From contig NDWX01000001.1 of NCBI GenBank assembly GCA_002855745.1, positions 62,001 through 126,000 on the forward strand: DNA of 64,000 nucleotides. The letters run 5' to 3'. Below, in pieces: positions 17,225 to 26,561 of the stretch (the stretch's first letter is position 1; every line of letters begins with the position of its first letter). The notes below the pieces were generated by a model. That model was given only the letters and a program-made list of their open reading frames with translations. It did not search any database and was not told the origin of the DNA. Source of the DNA: Thermofilum sp. NZ13 (GTDB lineage: Archaea; Thermoproteota; Thermoprotei; Thermofilales; Thermofilaceae). The translations under genes and the position numbers were made by a program.

Positions 17225-18246
17225 TAGTACCTCACCCTTGGGTCAACGTAGGCGTAGGCTATGTCAACGAGCAGGCTCACTAGGGCCACTATCACGGCGT
17301 ATATCGTGACCGTGCCCTGCACGATCGCGTAGTCTCTCTTCAGGATGCCCTCGTAGACGAGGAGGCCGAGACCGTCCCAGTTGAACGTGGTCTCGGTGAG
17401 CACCGCGCCACCGAGCAACGCGGCAACCTGCAGGCCCCCCATGGTGAGGAGGGGTATCATCGCGTTCCTCAACCCGTACCTCAGCACGACACCCCACTCC
17501 CTTATCCCGCGGGACCTGGCCGCCCGCACGTACTCCTGGGACATCGACTCCTCGACGGCCAGGTAGGTTACTCGCGTGAAGACGCCGGAGAGGTACAGCC
17601 CGAGAGCCACGGCGGGGAGCGTCAAGTGAGCCAGGAAGTCAAGCATTATGTCGGGTCGACCAGCGAGAATCGAGTCCACGATGACGAAACCGGTTCTGTA
17701 GGGCAGGGAGTCGAGGGCTAAAAGATTTATGGGTGAGAGCCTCCCAGTGGTCGGTAGCCCCAAGCCCTTAGAGGCTGTGAGCTGGAGCAGCATGCCGATG
17801 TAGAAGACCGGTATCGAGTACACGACCGACGAGTAGACCCTCACGAGGGTCTTCACGGACGCCGAGGAGTACCTTGCCGTGAGCACACCCAGCGTAACGC
17901 CGATCGCCACGGCGACAACCGTGGAGGCGACTGCGAGCTCCAAGGTCGCCGGGAAACGGGTCGCGATCAGGTACGAGACGGGTATCCGCTCGAGCGCCGT
18001 GTAGCCCAGGTCGAACCGGACGAAGACCGAGTAGATGTAGTCGATGTACTGCTGGTAGAGGGGTTTGTTCAAGCCCAGCTCCGCCCTACGCCTCGCTAGC
18101 ACATCCTCAGGTATGTTCTTGCCCTCCAGTATCGTGACCGGGTCTCCTGGGAGGACGCGCATCAGCACGAAAACTATGGAGAGGAGGATGAGAACCATAA
18201 CAGGCGTGAGTAGCAGGCGGGAAAAAACGTACTCTTTTAGGCCCAT
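17224..18246 (-). CDS. oppB: Oligopeptide ABC importer permease, OppB type
   Basis: A 340-residue permease with six predicted helices: an N-terminal helix, the LPGDP motif typical of OppB (VLPGDPVTILEG), a large first external loop, and the EAA loop YVRAARSRGIREWGVVLRYG. It lies 17 bases after the binding-protein gene and forms the translocation channel with OppC. Confidence 0.9.
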   Translation of the reverse strand: MGLKEYVFSRLLLTPVMVLILLSIVFVLMRVLPGDPVTILEGKNIPEDVLARRRAELGLNKPLYQQYIDYIYSVFVRFDLGYTALERIPVSYLIATRFPATLELAVASTVVAVAIGVTLGVLTARYSSASVKTLVRVYSSVVYSIPVFYIGMLLQLTASKGLGLPTTGRLSPINLLALDSLPYRTGFVIVDSILAGRPDIMLDFLAHLTLPAVALGLYLSGVFTRVTYLAVEESMSQEYVRAARSRGIREWGVVLRYGLRNAMIPLLTMGGLQVAALLGGAVLTETTFNWDGLGLLVYEGILKRDYAIVQGTVTIYAVIVALVSLLVDIAYAYVDPRVRY

Positions 18247-18263
18247 TTAACTGCACCGAAGCT

Positions 18264-19853
18264 CTAGCCCTGCGCCTCGGCGTAGATAAGCCAGTAGCGG
18301 AATATCTGCGAGTAGTCGAGCACGATCCCCTTGACGTTCTTCTGCGCGACCGCGAACTGCCCCTCCTGCCACAGCGGTATTATCGGGGCGTCCTCGGCGG
18401 CTATGTCCTGAATATGGGCGAGCATCTTTATGCGCTCCTCTGTCGGCTGGAGGACCTGCTGGTCGATGAGCTGGTCGATCACCGGGTTCTTGTAGTTGAC
18501 GTGGAGCCAGCCGTTAGCGCCGGAGTGGTAGAAGGGCCGGACGTAGTTGTCGGAGTCGAGGAAGTCTGGGAACCAGCCCAGGAGCCAGCACGCGATTTTC
18601 TCCTCCTTGAAGAGGCTCCTGTACGTAGCCCAGTCAGCGCTCTTGAGGTCGACTTTAATCAACCCGCTGGCCTCGAGGTTCTGCTTGATGATGGCGGCGA
18701 TGTCCGGCTCGGCGGGGGTGTACCTGACTGGGGTGTACCAGAGCTCAATCCGAAGCGGGTTGGCTTCGCTGTACCCCGCCTGCGACAGAAGGCTTCGAGC
18801 GGCCTCGATGTTGGGTTTGTCACCGTACCTCTCTTTGAACGAGTCTTTGTGGCCGAGGAAGCCTATTGGGACCATGCTGTAGAGCGGCTGCGCGAACTGC
18901 CCCATGAACACGGTGTTGACTATCTGGTTCCTGTCGATGAGGTATGCTATGGCCTGCCTTACCCTCTTGTCGTTGAAGGGTTCTTTGGCGGTGTTGAACA
19001 CGAGGTACCTTATCGGCGCGATGCCTGGGCCGCTGACCACCTGGAGCTGGCCCTTAGCCATTATGTCCTTCACGTCTGCGGGGGAGAGAGTCCTGAAGGC
19101 AACGTCGACTTCGCCGTTCTCCACGGCGAGTCTCAGGCTCTGCGCGTCCTTGTAGAACTTGATGATGATCCTTGGGGTCTTAGGCGGGTCCCCGTAGTAG
19201 TTCGGGTTAGCTACGAGCTCGATGTACTCGCCGGGCTTCCAGGCCCCGAGCTTGTAGGGGCCGATCATGTCGAGGGTGTTGGGCGGCTTCACCACCTCCA
19301 TGGGCGAGGTCTTGGGGTTAACGGGGAACGCGACCCAAGTCGCGAGGAGCGACTTCACGTACGTCTCCTCGAAGGGCTGCTTGAGGTAGACCCTGATCGT
19401 GTCGTCGGAGACCGCTTCGGCCTTCTCGATCAGGTCGGCGATGAGGAAGGCGGGGTCCTGGTTCAGGGTGATCGTCCTGTTCCAGGACCAGACGACGGCC
19501 TGGGCGGTCAGCGGGGTCCCGTCCTGGAACTTCGCGTCCCGCCTGATCTTTATCTCCCACACTCTGCGGTCGGCGCTAACGGTGTAGCTCACCGCGAGCT
19601 TGTTGACCAGCCTGGCTGTGCCGGGCTCGTAGGCGAACAACCCCTCGCCCATGTTCTGGATTATGTTGACGCCGAGGTAGTCGTACGCCTCGGCTGGGTC
19701 GATGGTGGTTTGTATCGAGTCCGTGGTGCCGATGACCAGGACGTCCTTGGCCTTGATGGTTGGAGCCTTCGGCATGAGCAGGTACGCGACAGCGCCGGCT
19801 ATGATCACCGCTAACACCGCTAATGCTATTATGTGCGGCGTTTTTAGCTTCAT
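18264..19853 (-). CDS. Extracellular solute-binding protein, family 5
   Basis: The substrate-capturing lipoprotein- or anchor-type component (about 529 residues) of the peptide importer, first gene of the operon. It begins MKLKTPHIIALAVLAVIIAG, a basic start plus one hydrophobic anchor, and then has the SBP_bac_5 fold: TDSIQTTIDPAEAYDYLG near the start, RRDAKFQDGTPLTAQAVVWSW, and later KRVRQAIAYLIDRN. An alternative GTG at 19877 adds eight residues. ATG 19853 fits the TATA-like run at about 19895-19904 better. The anchor lacks a lipobox Cys, so it probably stays membrane-tethered by its N-terminal helix. Confidence 0.9.
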   Translation of the reverse strand: MKLKTPHIIALAVLAVIIAGAVAYLLMPKAPTIKAKDVLVIGTTDSIQTTIDPAEAYDYLGVNIIQNMGEGLFAYEPGTARLVNKLAVSYTVSADRRVWEIKIRRDAKFQDGTPLTAQAVVWSWNRTITLNQDPAFLIADLIEKAEAVSDDTIRVYLKQPFEETYVKSLLATWVAFPVNPKTSPMEVVKPPNTLDMIGPYKLGAWKPGEYIELVANPNYYGDPPKTPRIIIKFYKDAQSLRLAVENGEVDVAFRTLSPADVKDIMAKGQLQVVSGPGIAPIRYLVFNTAKEPFNDKRVRQAIAYLIDRNQIVNTVFMGQFAQPLYSMVPIGFLGHKDSFKERYGDKPNIEAARSLLSQAGYSEANPLRIELWYTPVRYTPAEPDIAAIIKQNLEASGLIKVDLKSADWATYRSLFKEEKIACWLLGWFPDFLDSDNYVRPFYHSGANGWLHVNYKNPVIDQLIDQQVLQPTEERIKMLAHIQDIAAEDAPIIPLWQEGQFAVAQKNVKGIVLDYSQIFRYWLIYAEAQG

Positions 19854-20059
19854 AACGTTGAGGGCTGTGGAATCCACCCTTTTTAAGGCTTTACTATTAA
19901 AAAGTGAAAAACATTCAGCGGCTTGAGCTTAGAAGAAGATTGACGGGAAGCACCGGGGCGGATCACTATAACCGGAAAAATTTGCAGGCGATGGAAGAAC
20001 ACCTTTTTATACCACTCACCGCGAAACGCCTAAATCGCCTACCCCCAGCTCCACTCTGT

Positions 20060-20677
20060 ATGAAAGTCCTCGTTACCGGCTTCGAGCCGTTTGGAGGAGA
20101 CAAGGTCAACTCCTCCTGGGAGGCCGTGAAGCTCCTCCCGGACGAGATAGGCGGAGCACCCGTGGTGAAGCAGCAACTCCCCGTCAGCTTCAGGCGCGTC
20201 AGGGAGCTGGTCCCGAACCTGATAGAGGAGCACAGCCCATCGCTCCTGCTCCTCACAGGGCAGGCTACGGGCATCAGCTCCTTGCACGTCGAGCGAGTTG
20301 CGATAAACGTCATGGACGCTAGGATCGAGGACAACGACGGCTACAAGCCTGAGGACGAGCCAGTCGTGGAAGGAGCCCCCGCCGCCTACTTCGCCACAGT
20401 GCCCGTTAAGAGGGCCGTTGAAGCCATAAGGAGCGCCTCCGTCCCGGCCGCGGTCTCGAACAGCGCGGGCACGTTCGTCTGCAACGCCGCCATGTTCACA
20501 GCGCTACACCACGTAGCAACGAAAGGTCTGAAAGTCATGGTTGGCTTCGTGCACGTCCCGAGCCTGCCCGAGCAGGCCTTAACCGGCAACGTGCCTTCAA
20601 TGCCGCCAGCTCTGGCCGCGAGGGGGCTCGAGGCCTGCATAAGGCGGCTCATCGCCGACTTGAGGGACGAGAAGTAG
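20060..20677 (+). CDS. pcp: Pyrrolidone-carboxylate peptidase
   Basis: A 205-residue C15 cysteine peptidase that removes N-terminal pyroglutamate from peptides. The family start VLVTGFEPFGGDKVNSSWEA is present. The catalytic Cys sits in AGTFVCNAAMF and the His in VGFVHVPSLPEQ. The usual glutamate region reads LLTGQATG instead of a G-x-A-G-type sequence, so the catalytic Glu needs checking. The frame extends upstream to 19904 without support. ATG 20060 follows a TATA box (CTTTTTATACC near 20003-20013). It lies beside the peptide importer and may process imported peptides. Confidence 0.85.
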   Translation: MKVLVTGFEPFGGDKVNSSWEAVKLLPDEIGGAPVVKQQLPVSFRRVRELVPNLIEEHSPSLLLLTGQATGISSLHVERVAINVMDARIEDNDGYKPEDEPVVEGAPAAYFATVPVKRAVEAIRSASVPAAVSNSAGTFVCNAAMFTALHHVATKGLKVMVGFVHVPSLPEQALTGNVPSMPPALAARGLEACIRRLIADLRDEK

Positions 20678-20693
20678 AGGTGCGGTGCAGGGG

Positions 20694-21560
20694 TTAGTCG
20701 CCGGAGGGCTCCACGTGGATGATTAAGTCTACGTTGCCTCCGAGCCTCTTGCTGATGTCTCTCTCAACCTGGTCGCACAGCGAGTGGGCTTCGTCGACGG
20801 AGAGCTGAGGACTCACCTCCAGGTCCAGGTCAGCGTATACTTTGCCGCCGACTGTGCGAGCCCTGAGCGAGTGAACCCCCTTCACGCCTCTAACCCTGAG
20901 GGCCTCCTCCTCGATGGCCTTGAGGACCTCCAGGGGAGGGCTGGTATCGACAACCTGTCCTTGCAGCTCCCTTAGCGTCTCGTAGATGAAGTACGCGACT
21001 ATGCCCAGGATGACGAAGGTGGCGGCTAAGTCGTAGTATGCCGAGAGCGTCGAGCCGAGAGTCACGCCGGTGAGCGTGGTAACACCCTCGATCACGTCGA
21101 GGCTCGTGTGCCTCGACTCGGTCACCGCTATCTGGCTTCCCTTACCGTAGGCCCTCAGGAGGCTTGAGACCGCGAGGTTCAGCGCAAGCGAGACAAGAGC
21201 GAAGGCTATGCCGACGGGGTCTACTCGCTCAGGCTCACCGTGGCTGAAGCGGTCCACCGCCATGAAGCCGACAAAGCTGAAGGTCACCGCCATGAGGATG
21301 AGCACGAGTATCGAGCCGTAAGCCTCGAAGCGCGTGTGGCCGTAGGGGTGCTTCTCGTCGGGGGGCTTCATGCCCTTGGTGTAGTAGCGGTAGGCGATGG
21401 TGGCGCTAGCGACGTTGAGCACGGAGTCGCTCCCGTCGGCCAGGAGAGCGGTGCTGCCTGAGACAAGGCCCCCGAGGATCTTCAGCAGACTGATCGCCGC
21501 GTTTCCGATTGAAGAGAAAATCAGTACACGCTTGACACGCTCAGCCTCCAACGTAGACAC
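20694..21560 (-). CDS. Cation diffusion facilitator metal transporter
   Basis: A 288-residue CDF protein exporting zinc, manganese, iron or similar ions. The N-terminal six-helix region has the metal-site motif ALLADGSDSVLNV and a second site in ESRHTSLDVIEG. The C-terminal ferredoxin-like domain (EVLKAIEEEALRVRGVKGVH onward) is complete. The first-site pattern D-x3-D/H-x3-D selects the metal; DGSDS and HTSLD here do not fix which one. It stands alone, convergent with pcp. Confidence 0.85.
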   Translation of the reverse strand: MSTLEAERVKRVLIFSSIGNAAISLLKILGGLVSGSTALLADGSDSVLNVASATIAYRYYTKGMKPPDEKHPYGHTRFEAYGSILVLILMAVTFSFVGFMAVDRFSHGEPERVDPVGIAFALVSLALNLAVSSLLRAYGKGSQIAVTESRHTSLDVIEGVTTLTGVTLGSTLSAYYDLAATFVILGIVAYFIYETLRELQGQVVDTSPPLEVLKAIEEEALRVRGVKGVHSLRARTVGGKVYADLDLEVSPQLSVDEAHSLCDQVERDISKRLGGNVDLIIHVEPSGD

Positions 21561-21756
21561 CTGCGAGATTCTGCTTAGAGAAAATAGCGGTTAAAACTTT
21601 ACGCCTTAAAGACAGATATTTTCTCATGAGTAATCCGTTGTAGCTTTGTAAGCTTGGGGACTTGCGTCTTCCCATGGCTAAAATTACGAAATTCCCTAAG
21701 ACCGAGGTGGGTGGATTTATGGTCCAGGATTAGTGAGCCCGCTGTATTCTGGCGTT

Positions 21757-23220
21757 TTAAACTTTAACAGTCCTTTTGCCCCCAACCCTGCTAACTGAGA
21801 AAACCGCTGCGCAGAGGTTCACAAGGGCTAGGACTCTGAAAACCTCGCCTAAAGCCAGCGCGAGCGAGCTTCTACCTGCGGCTAGCTGCGCCTCGTCGAG
21901 CTCCGCGCTGAGCAGTAGCTTCGTTATGAGGTCGTAGGATAGCCTGCTGGAGAGGAGGAGCACGGAGATGTTGAGGCTGAGCGTCATGCCCAGGTTGAAG
22001 AGGACATTTCTGAGGGCGGAGGCTACGCCCCTCCTCACCTCCGGGACCGACGACATGATCGCGCTGGTGTTCGGCGACATGAAGAGCCCGTTGCCCACTC
22101 CCAGCAGGACGGAGCCAAGCGCCACCTGCCAGTAGGGGGTGGAAAGGCTTATTCCTGAAAGCACGAGAAGCGCGAGGCTTCCCACAAAGAGGCCCAGTAT
22201 CGCGAAGCCCACGTAGCCGTACTTGTCCGAGAGCCCGCCGCTGATGAGGCTGAAGGCTAGGAATGAGAGCTCGAATGGCATCAGGAAGAGGCCCGTTTCT
22301 AATGGAGACATGCTCTTAGCGACCTCGAAGTATAGGGTCAGGAGAAGCATCACTGAGCCGAAGGCCACCGCGTTCAGGAACTGCGCGACTACGCCGCCCG
22401 TAAAGCTCCAGACCTTGAAGAGCCTAAGGTCCAGTAGCGGGTGGCTTTGCCTCAGCTCCCACAGCGTGAAGCCCGCTAGAGACGCCATGGACAGCGCGTA
22501 CAGGGCGTTGGCGATCTTCCTGTAGGATAGCCCGTAGCCCTCGAAGGTCAGCGCCAGCAGGATTGAGAGCGTGAAGACGGTGAACAGCGCGAAGCCGAGC
22601 CAGTCCACGCTCTTCTGCTCCCGGGGCTTGTAGATTTCCCTGAGCGTTCTCCTCCCCCAGATGACGGCTGCGACCCCTACGGGAACGTTGATCCAGAATA
22701 TGAGGCGCCAGTCGAAGAGCCCTATTATCAGCCCTCCAAGCGTCAACCCGAGTATCGAGCCAAGCCTGAAGGCGAGGGAGTTCACACTCAAGGCGAACGC
22801 TAGAGGGCCGTAAGCGGCCGCGTCGGTGACGATAGCCGCGCTGACCGTGTTGAGGATGCCGCCTCCAAGCCCCTGCACGAAGCGTGAAGCGATAAGGAAT
22901 AAGGGGTTCGGGGAGAGGCCTGACAGGAGCGACCCGAGGGTGAAAACGGCGAAGCCGGCGAGGTACAGCCTTACCCGCCCGTACAGGTCCGCTAGCCTCC
23001 CGACTAGGAGCAACATGAGCGTGCTGCCGAGCATGTAGGCCTGTGTGAACCAGAGGGCTTGCTCTATGTCAGCGTGCAGCGCGCCGGCAACCGCGTCGAG
23101 GCCGACTACGACTATGCGGGTATCGAGGCCGGCCATGAATGCTCCTAGGGTTGTGACCGACAGGACGGTCCAGAGGTACTTAGACGGGTCTGTGGGACGG
23201 TCCGCTGGTCTCTGAGCCAT
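21757..23220 (-). CDS. MFS multidrug exporter, DHA2 (14-helix) type
   Basis: A 487-residue permease with about 14 hydrophobic segments. Motif A is present as LVGRLADLYGRVRLYLAG and the motif C-like GGGILNTVSAAIV follows. The opening WTVLSVTTLGAFMAGLDTRIV, with an acidic residue in helix 1, is typical of DHA2 drug:H+ antiporters. The substrate is unknown and there is no regulator beside it. The gene is monocistronic, divergent from marC. Confidence 0.85.
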   Translation of the reverse strand: MAQRPADRPTDPSKYLWTVLSVTTLGAFMAGLDTRIVVVGLDAVAGALHADIEQALWFTQAYMLGSTLMLLLVGRLADLYGRVRLYLAGFAVFTLGSLLSGLSPNPLFLIASRFVQGLGGGILNTVSAAIVTDAAAYGPLAFALSVNSLAFRLGSILGLTLGGLIIGLFDWRLIFWINVPVGVAAVIWGRRTLREIYKPREQKSVDWLGFALFTVFTLSILLALTFEGYGLSYRKIANALYALSMASLAGFTLWELRQSHPLLDLRLFKVWSFTGGVVAQFLNAVAFGSVMLLLTLYFEVAKSMSPLETGLFLMPFELSFLAFSLISGGLSDKYGYVGFAILGLFVGSLALLVLSGISLSTPYWQVALGSVLLGVGNGLFMSPNTSAIMSSVPEVRRGVASALRNVLFNLGMTLSLNISVLLLSSRLSYDLITKLLLSAELDEAQLAAGRSSLALALGEVFRVLALVNLCAAVFSVSRVGGKRTVKV

Positions 23221-23292
23221 GCTGGTCTACGCCAAAGCCTTGGGAACCCATGCGTGGATAAAAATTTATTCAATGAACCTTAGGGGAGAGGC

Positions 23293-23901
23293 GTGGCAGA
23301 CTTAGCGCAGGTGATTGTAAACGTCGCTTTACTGGGGTTCCAGCTCTACGCAGTGCTAAACCCGATCAGCGTGATACCGACTTTTATGAGTTTGATGGGT
23401 GATAGAGGGAAGGATGAGAAGGCTGTCGCCGTGCGGAGGGCAAGCCTTTACGCCGCCGCTCTCATGGCGGTCTTCGCCGTCTTGGGGGCAGTAATTCTCG
23501 GCTTCTTCAACGTCAGTATAGCGTCTCTACGCTTCGGTGGAGGGATACTGCTCATGGTTATAGCCATTGATATGCTCTCGGGGCTGAGCCGCACAAAAAT
23601 GCTTGAAAGCACAGAGGAAGCCCTGATCGTGCCAATCGCTACTCCACTGCTCGTGGGCCCCGGGACGATAACCACCCTTATTGTGATGGCGGCTACGCAT
23701 GGGGTTGTCATGACGCTGGCGGCTTCCGGTATTGCGTCGCTTTTAGTCTACTTAACCCTGAGGTCCGGGGAGCTACTGCTTGAGGTCGCTGGCAAGAACG
23801 TGGTTCGCGGCGTCGGCAGGTTCATGTCCGTCATCATAGCTTCCATCAGTGCTGAGATGATCCATTCAGCCCTTCTAGAGTGGGGGCTTTTCGCAAGGTA
23901 A
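23293..23901 (+). CDS. MarC-family membrane protein
   Basis: A 202-residue protein of the MarC/UPF0056 family with six helices. The signature LNPISVIPTFMSLM lies near residue 20 and GPGTITTLIVM in the second half. Function of the family is unsettled; some members were linked to drug resistance but this was withdrawn. It starts at GTG 23293. Confidence 0.85.
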   Translation: MADLAQVIVNVALLGFQLYAVLNPISVIPTFMSLMGDRGKDEKAVAVRRASLYAAALMAVFAVLGAVILGFFNVSIASLRFGGGILLMVIAIDMLSGLSRTKMLESTEEALIVPIATPLLVGPGTITTLIVMAATHGVVMTLAASGIASLLVYLTLRSGELLLEVAGKNVVRGVGRFMSVIIASISAEMIHSALLEWGLFAR

Positions 23902-23933
23902 AGAATATTTCTCAGTTTTACGCTGTTAGCGCG

Positions 23934-24758
23934 ATGGCGGACGAAAAGCCTGTCCGCTTGAGCAGCGGGCTAGAAACGGTCGTTCGGGCTTGGCGGCCAC
24001 GAGAGACGCCGAAGGCTGTTGTCGTTGGGGTTCACGGGTTCGCGGAGCACAGCGGGAGGTACGAGCACTTCGGCGCTTACCTCGCCGAAAAGGGGTTCTC
24101 GCTCTACATGTACGATCTCCGCGGCCACGGCCTGTCGAAGAGCGAGAGAGGGTACGTAGAATCCTTCAACGACTTCGTACGCGACACGATCTCCTTCATC
24201 AGCTACGTGAAGGAGGAAGCTAGGATCCCCCGAGTGTTCCTCTTCGGGCACAGCATGGGCGGGCTCATAGCAGTCCACGTCGCCGGGTCCCTTGGTGAGG
24301 AGCTAAGGGGGCTCGTTACGAGCGGAGCCGCCCTAGAGGTCAGGACGACTTTCACCCAAAGGATGCTGCTCAGCGTTCTAGGCACGTTTTCGCCCAGGAA
24401 GAGGCTCCCGCTTCCCGTGAGCACCGAGTGCCTCACCCACGACGAGGAGGTTGCCAAGCGCTACCTCAGCGATCCCCTGGTTTTTAAGGACCCCACTGTG
24501 AGGTTACTGGTGGAGTTCGGGAGAGGGGTGTCCCAGGCCTGGAGGAGCGTGGAATCCATCAAATGCCCTGCCCTCGTGCTCCACGGAAAGGAGGACTGCC
24601 TTGTCCCTCCAAGCGCGTCTCAAAGGCTCTACGAGAAGCTTCGGGTCGCCGACAAAACCCTCAGGTTGTACGAGGGCCTAAAGCACGAGATACTTAACGA
24701 GCCCCAATGGCGTATGGTGGCGGACGACATAGCCAGGTGGCTCGAAGAGCACCTCTAA
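23934..24758 (+). CDS. Alpha/beta hydrolase, monoacylglycerol lipase-like
   Basis: A 274-residue serine hydrolase with the full triad: nucleophile in FLFGHSMGGLIAVH, Asp in LHGKEDCLVPP and His in GLKHEILNEP. VHGFAEHSGRY and the oxyanion region YDLRGHGLSKSERG are those of lysophospholipases/monoglyceride lipases. The frame is open to 23880, inside marC. ATG 23934 is 27 bases past the TATA-like GAATATTTC at 23903-23911, so I take that start. It may act on lipid or carboxyl esters; the natural substrate is unknown. Confidence 0.85.
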   Translation: MADEKPVRLSSGLETVVRAWRPRETPKAVVVGVHGFAEHSGRYEHFGAYLAEKGFSLYMYDLRGHGLSKSERGYVESFNDFVRDTISFISYVKEEARIPRVFLFGHSMGGLIAVHVAGSLGEELRGLVTSGAALEVRTTFTQRMLLSVLGTFSPRKRLPLPVSTECLTHDEEVAKRYLSDPLVFKDPTVRLLVEFGRGVSQAWRSVESIKCPALVLHGKEDCLVPPSASQRLYEKLRVADKTLRLYEGLKHEILNEPQWRMVADDIARWLEEHL

Positions 24759-24796
24759 AAACAACGCTTTTTAGCCAGGTTACTGAACTGTGGATT

Positions 24797-25033
24797 ATGG
24801 GAGCCAACTTCGGAGAGGACGCAGAAAGAGTACTTGGAGCGATGCACGAGCACGGCACCCTGGATGCTAATACGCTGAGCGAAAAGACGGGGCTGCCCCG
24901 CGAAAAGGTCGAGCTCCTCATCATAATACTCCGCGACCTGAAGAAGGTAAGGTACGCTTCTGTCCCTGTTGCCTGCACCCTCGCATGCGAGAAGTGTCCT
25001 CTCGCACGCTCGTGCAAGTTTAGGAAGAGTTAG
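24797..25033 (+). CDS. FeoC-like winged helix protein with Cys cluster
   Basis: A 78-residue protein: a winged helix-turn-helix at about residues 5-60 (VLGAMHEHGTLDANTLSEKT then REKVELLIIILRDLKK), followed by CTLACEKCPLARSCKF. The spacing C-x3-C-x2-C-x5-C suits an Fe-S cluster or Zn, as in FeoC-like and other Fe-S winged helix sensors. No feoAB is adjacent, so it may be a stand-alone redox or iron sensor. The frame is open to 24707, but ATG 24797 follows a T-rich box near 24763-24770. Confidence 0.7.
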   Translation: MGANFGEDAERVLGAMHEHGTLDANTLSEKTGLPREKVELLIIILRDLKKVRYASVPVACTLACEKCPLARSCKFRKS

Positions 25034-25116
25034 GCGCGCTTACCTTGAGCCCTACCGTTTGCTGAAATTCTGCCTCGCGTCAACACCGTTATATTAAGGT
25101 TCTTGGAACAGGACAC

Positions 25117-25521
25117 GTGGTGGAGCTAGCCGAGCTTAAGGAGAGGCTCAAGGGGGTTTTGCTCAGAGAGGGTAACGTGATCTACGCCGTATTGTTCGGG
25201 TCGGCGGCGAGGGGGGAGATGCGGGGAGACAGCGACGTCGACCTCGCCGTGAAGTTTCGAATAAAGCCGGATCTGATAGAGCTGGGGAGGCTCTCCGCAG
25301 AGCTAGAGTCCGAGGTCGGGTTTCCCGTCCACATAGTCGACCTTGACGATGCCCCTCCACCGCTTCGCTACGAGATCTTCAAGGAGGGGGTGGTTGTGAT
25401 GGTGAGAGATGAGACACTACTGGCGGAGGATAAGGCTAGGGCGATCATGGAGTTCCTGGACTTTAAGTACCACTACGATGCCATGGCTAAGGGGATGTTG
25501 GAGGCGATCAAACGTGCCTAG
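25117..25521 (+). CDS. MNT-type nucleotidyltransferase antitoxin, pair 1
   Basis: A 134-residue minimal nucleotidyltransferase. The active-site motif LFGSAARGEMRGDSDVDLAV (GSx10DxD) is intact, with a third acidic residue probably in VHIVDLDD. In HepT/MntA modules this enzyme adenylylates the HEPN toxin on a tyrosine. It starts GTG 25117, 20-29 bases after the TATA-like GTTATATTAAGG. It overlaps the start of the following HEPN gene by eight bases. It is the first gene of a run of four such pairs. Confidence 0.85.
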   Translation: MVELAELKERLKGVLLREGNVIYAVLFGSAARGEMRGDSDVDLAVKFRIKPDLIELGRLSAELESEVGFPVHIVDLDDAPPPLRYEIFKEGVVVMVRDETLLAEDKARAIMEFLDFKYHYDAMAKGMLEAIKRA

Positions 25522-25941
25522 CCCCGGGCTGGTAGGCAGGGTGGAGAGGTTTAAGAGGGCTGTGCTGCGTTTGATTAAGGTAAGGGAGATGAGCAAGGAG
25601 GAGTTTCTCAGCAACCCCCTGGTTATCGACGCCACCGAAAGGAACTTTCAAGTGGCTATAGAGGCCCTGCTGGATGTGGGAAGCTTCATAATATCTAAGA
25701 AGGGGTGGCCGCGCCGTCGAGGTACCAGGAGATCGGTAGGGAGCTGGCTGACCAGGGGGTCCTCACACTCGACGAGGGCAAAAAGCTTTGCTCGATGGCG
25801 GGTCTGCGAAACATACTTGTCCGCGTCTACGCGCAGGTGGATCACGAGAGGCTCTACTCGCTGCTGTGGCAGGTGGAGGAGCTGGAGGAGATCATGAGAA
25901 AACTCCTGAACTACATAGAACGGGAGGGCTTAGACCCCTGA
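25514..25941 (+). pseudogene. HEPN (HepT/DUF86) toxin, frameshifted and with altered active site
   Basis: From GTG 25514, overlapping the MNT stop, the frame gives a DUF86 N-terminus (RVERFKRAVLRLIKVREM, then ATERNFQVAIEALLDVGSF). Near 25705-25715 the family similarity jumps to another frame (SRYQEIGRELADQGVLTLDE) and ends at 25941. The RNase motif, normally R-N-x-L-V-H-x-Y, reads RNILVRVY, so the catalytic His is Arg. One base change would restore a full-length protein of about 142 residues, but the His loss would still leave it inactive as an RNase. The Tyr that MNT modifies is kept. Confidence 0.75.
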
Positions 25942-26066
25942 GCCTCCTTGGCGCGTTTCCAATACTGGGGGAAGCAAAAGTGTCAGGTGACGCCCAGAGG
26001 CTAACCGATTTTTCACAATGTTTTTGAGGCACTTTTCGAACCTTAGAAGCTGGGAAGCGTTACTGG

Positions 26067-26561
26067 GTGTGTCGCGTGCAGCAACCCTACGCGAAGGTCT
26101 TCAACGTGCTCCTTGAGAGCCTGAGGAAGCGCTTCGACTTGGTGAGCGTCGTTGTCTACGGCTCCGTTGCGAGAGGGGAAGCGAGGAAAGACAGCGACAT
26201 CGACGTACTCATCGTGGCCGACAACCTTCCTGAGGACAGGTGCTTGAGGTACAGGATGTTCGAGGAGGCCGAAAAGGAGGTAGAGGGGCTCCTGAGTGAG
26301 CTCAGGAAGGAAGGATACAGCGCCTTCATAAGCCCGATAATTAAGTCACGGGAGGAGGCATCGAAGGTGACCCCACTCTACCTGGACATGGTTGAGGACG
26401 CAGTCATCCTCTACGACAGGGACGGCTTTTTCGCTGGCATCCTGAAGCGCCTGAGGAGAAGGCTTAAGGAGCTGAAAGCTAAGAGGGTGAGAGTCGGGAA
26501 AATGTGGTACTGGGTGCTCAAGGAGGAGTACCGATTCGGCGAGGTATTAGAGATTGAATAA
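26067..26561 (+). CDS. MNT-type nucleotidyltransferase, pair 2
   Basis: A 164-residue nucleotidyltransferase with VYGSVARGEARKDSDIDVLI (intact GSx10DxD). It is longer than the minimal enzyme, with a C-terminal helix extension (GILKRLRRRLKELKAKRVR). Starts at GTG 26067 or 26076. It ends with an eight-base overlap with the next HEPN gene. It should be the antitoxin/modifier of that partner. Confidence 0.85.
   Translation: MCRVQQPYAKVFNVLLESLRKRFDLVSVVVYGSVARGEARKDSDIDVLIVADNLPEDRCLRYRMFEEAEKEVEGLLSELRKEGYSAFISPIIKSREEASKVTPLYLDMVEDAVILYDRDGFFAGILKRLRRRLKELKAKRVRVGKMWYWVLKEEYRFGEVLEIE

Noticed and set aside
18414-19814. A 466-codon plus-strand frame opposite the solute-binding protein
   Set aside because: It has the Val/Gly/Asp-rich look of an antisense frame in a high-G+C gene and no recognisable domain. 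The minus-strand product is a clear SBP family 5 protein.
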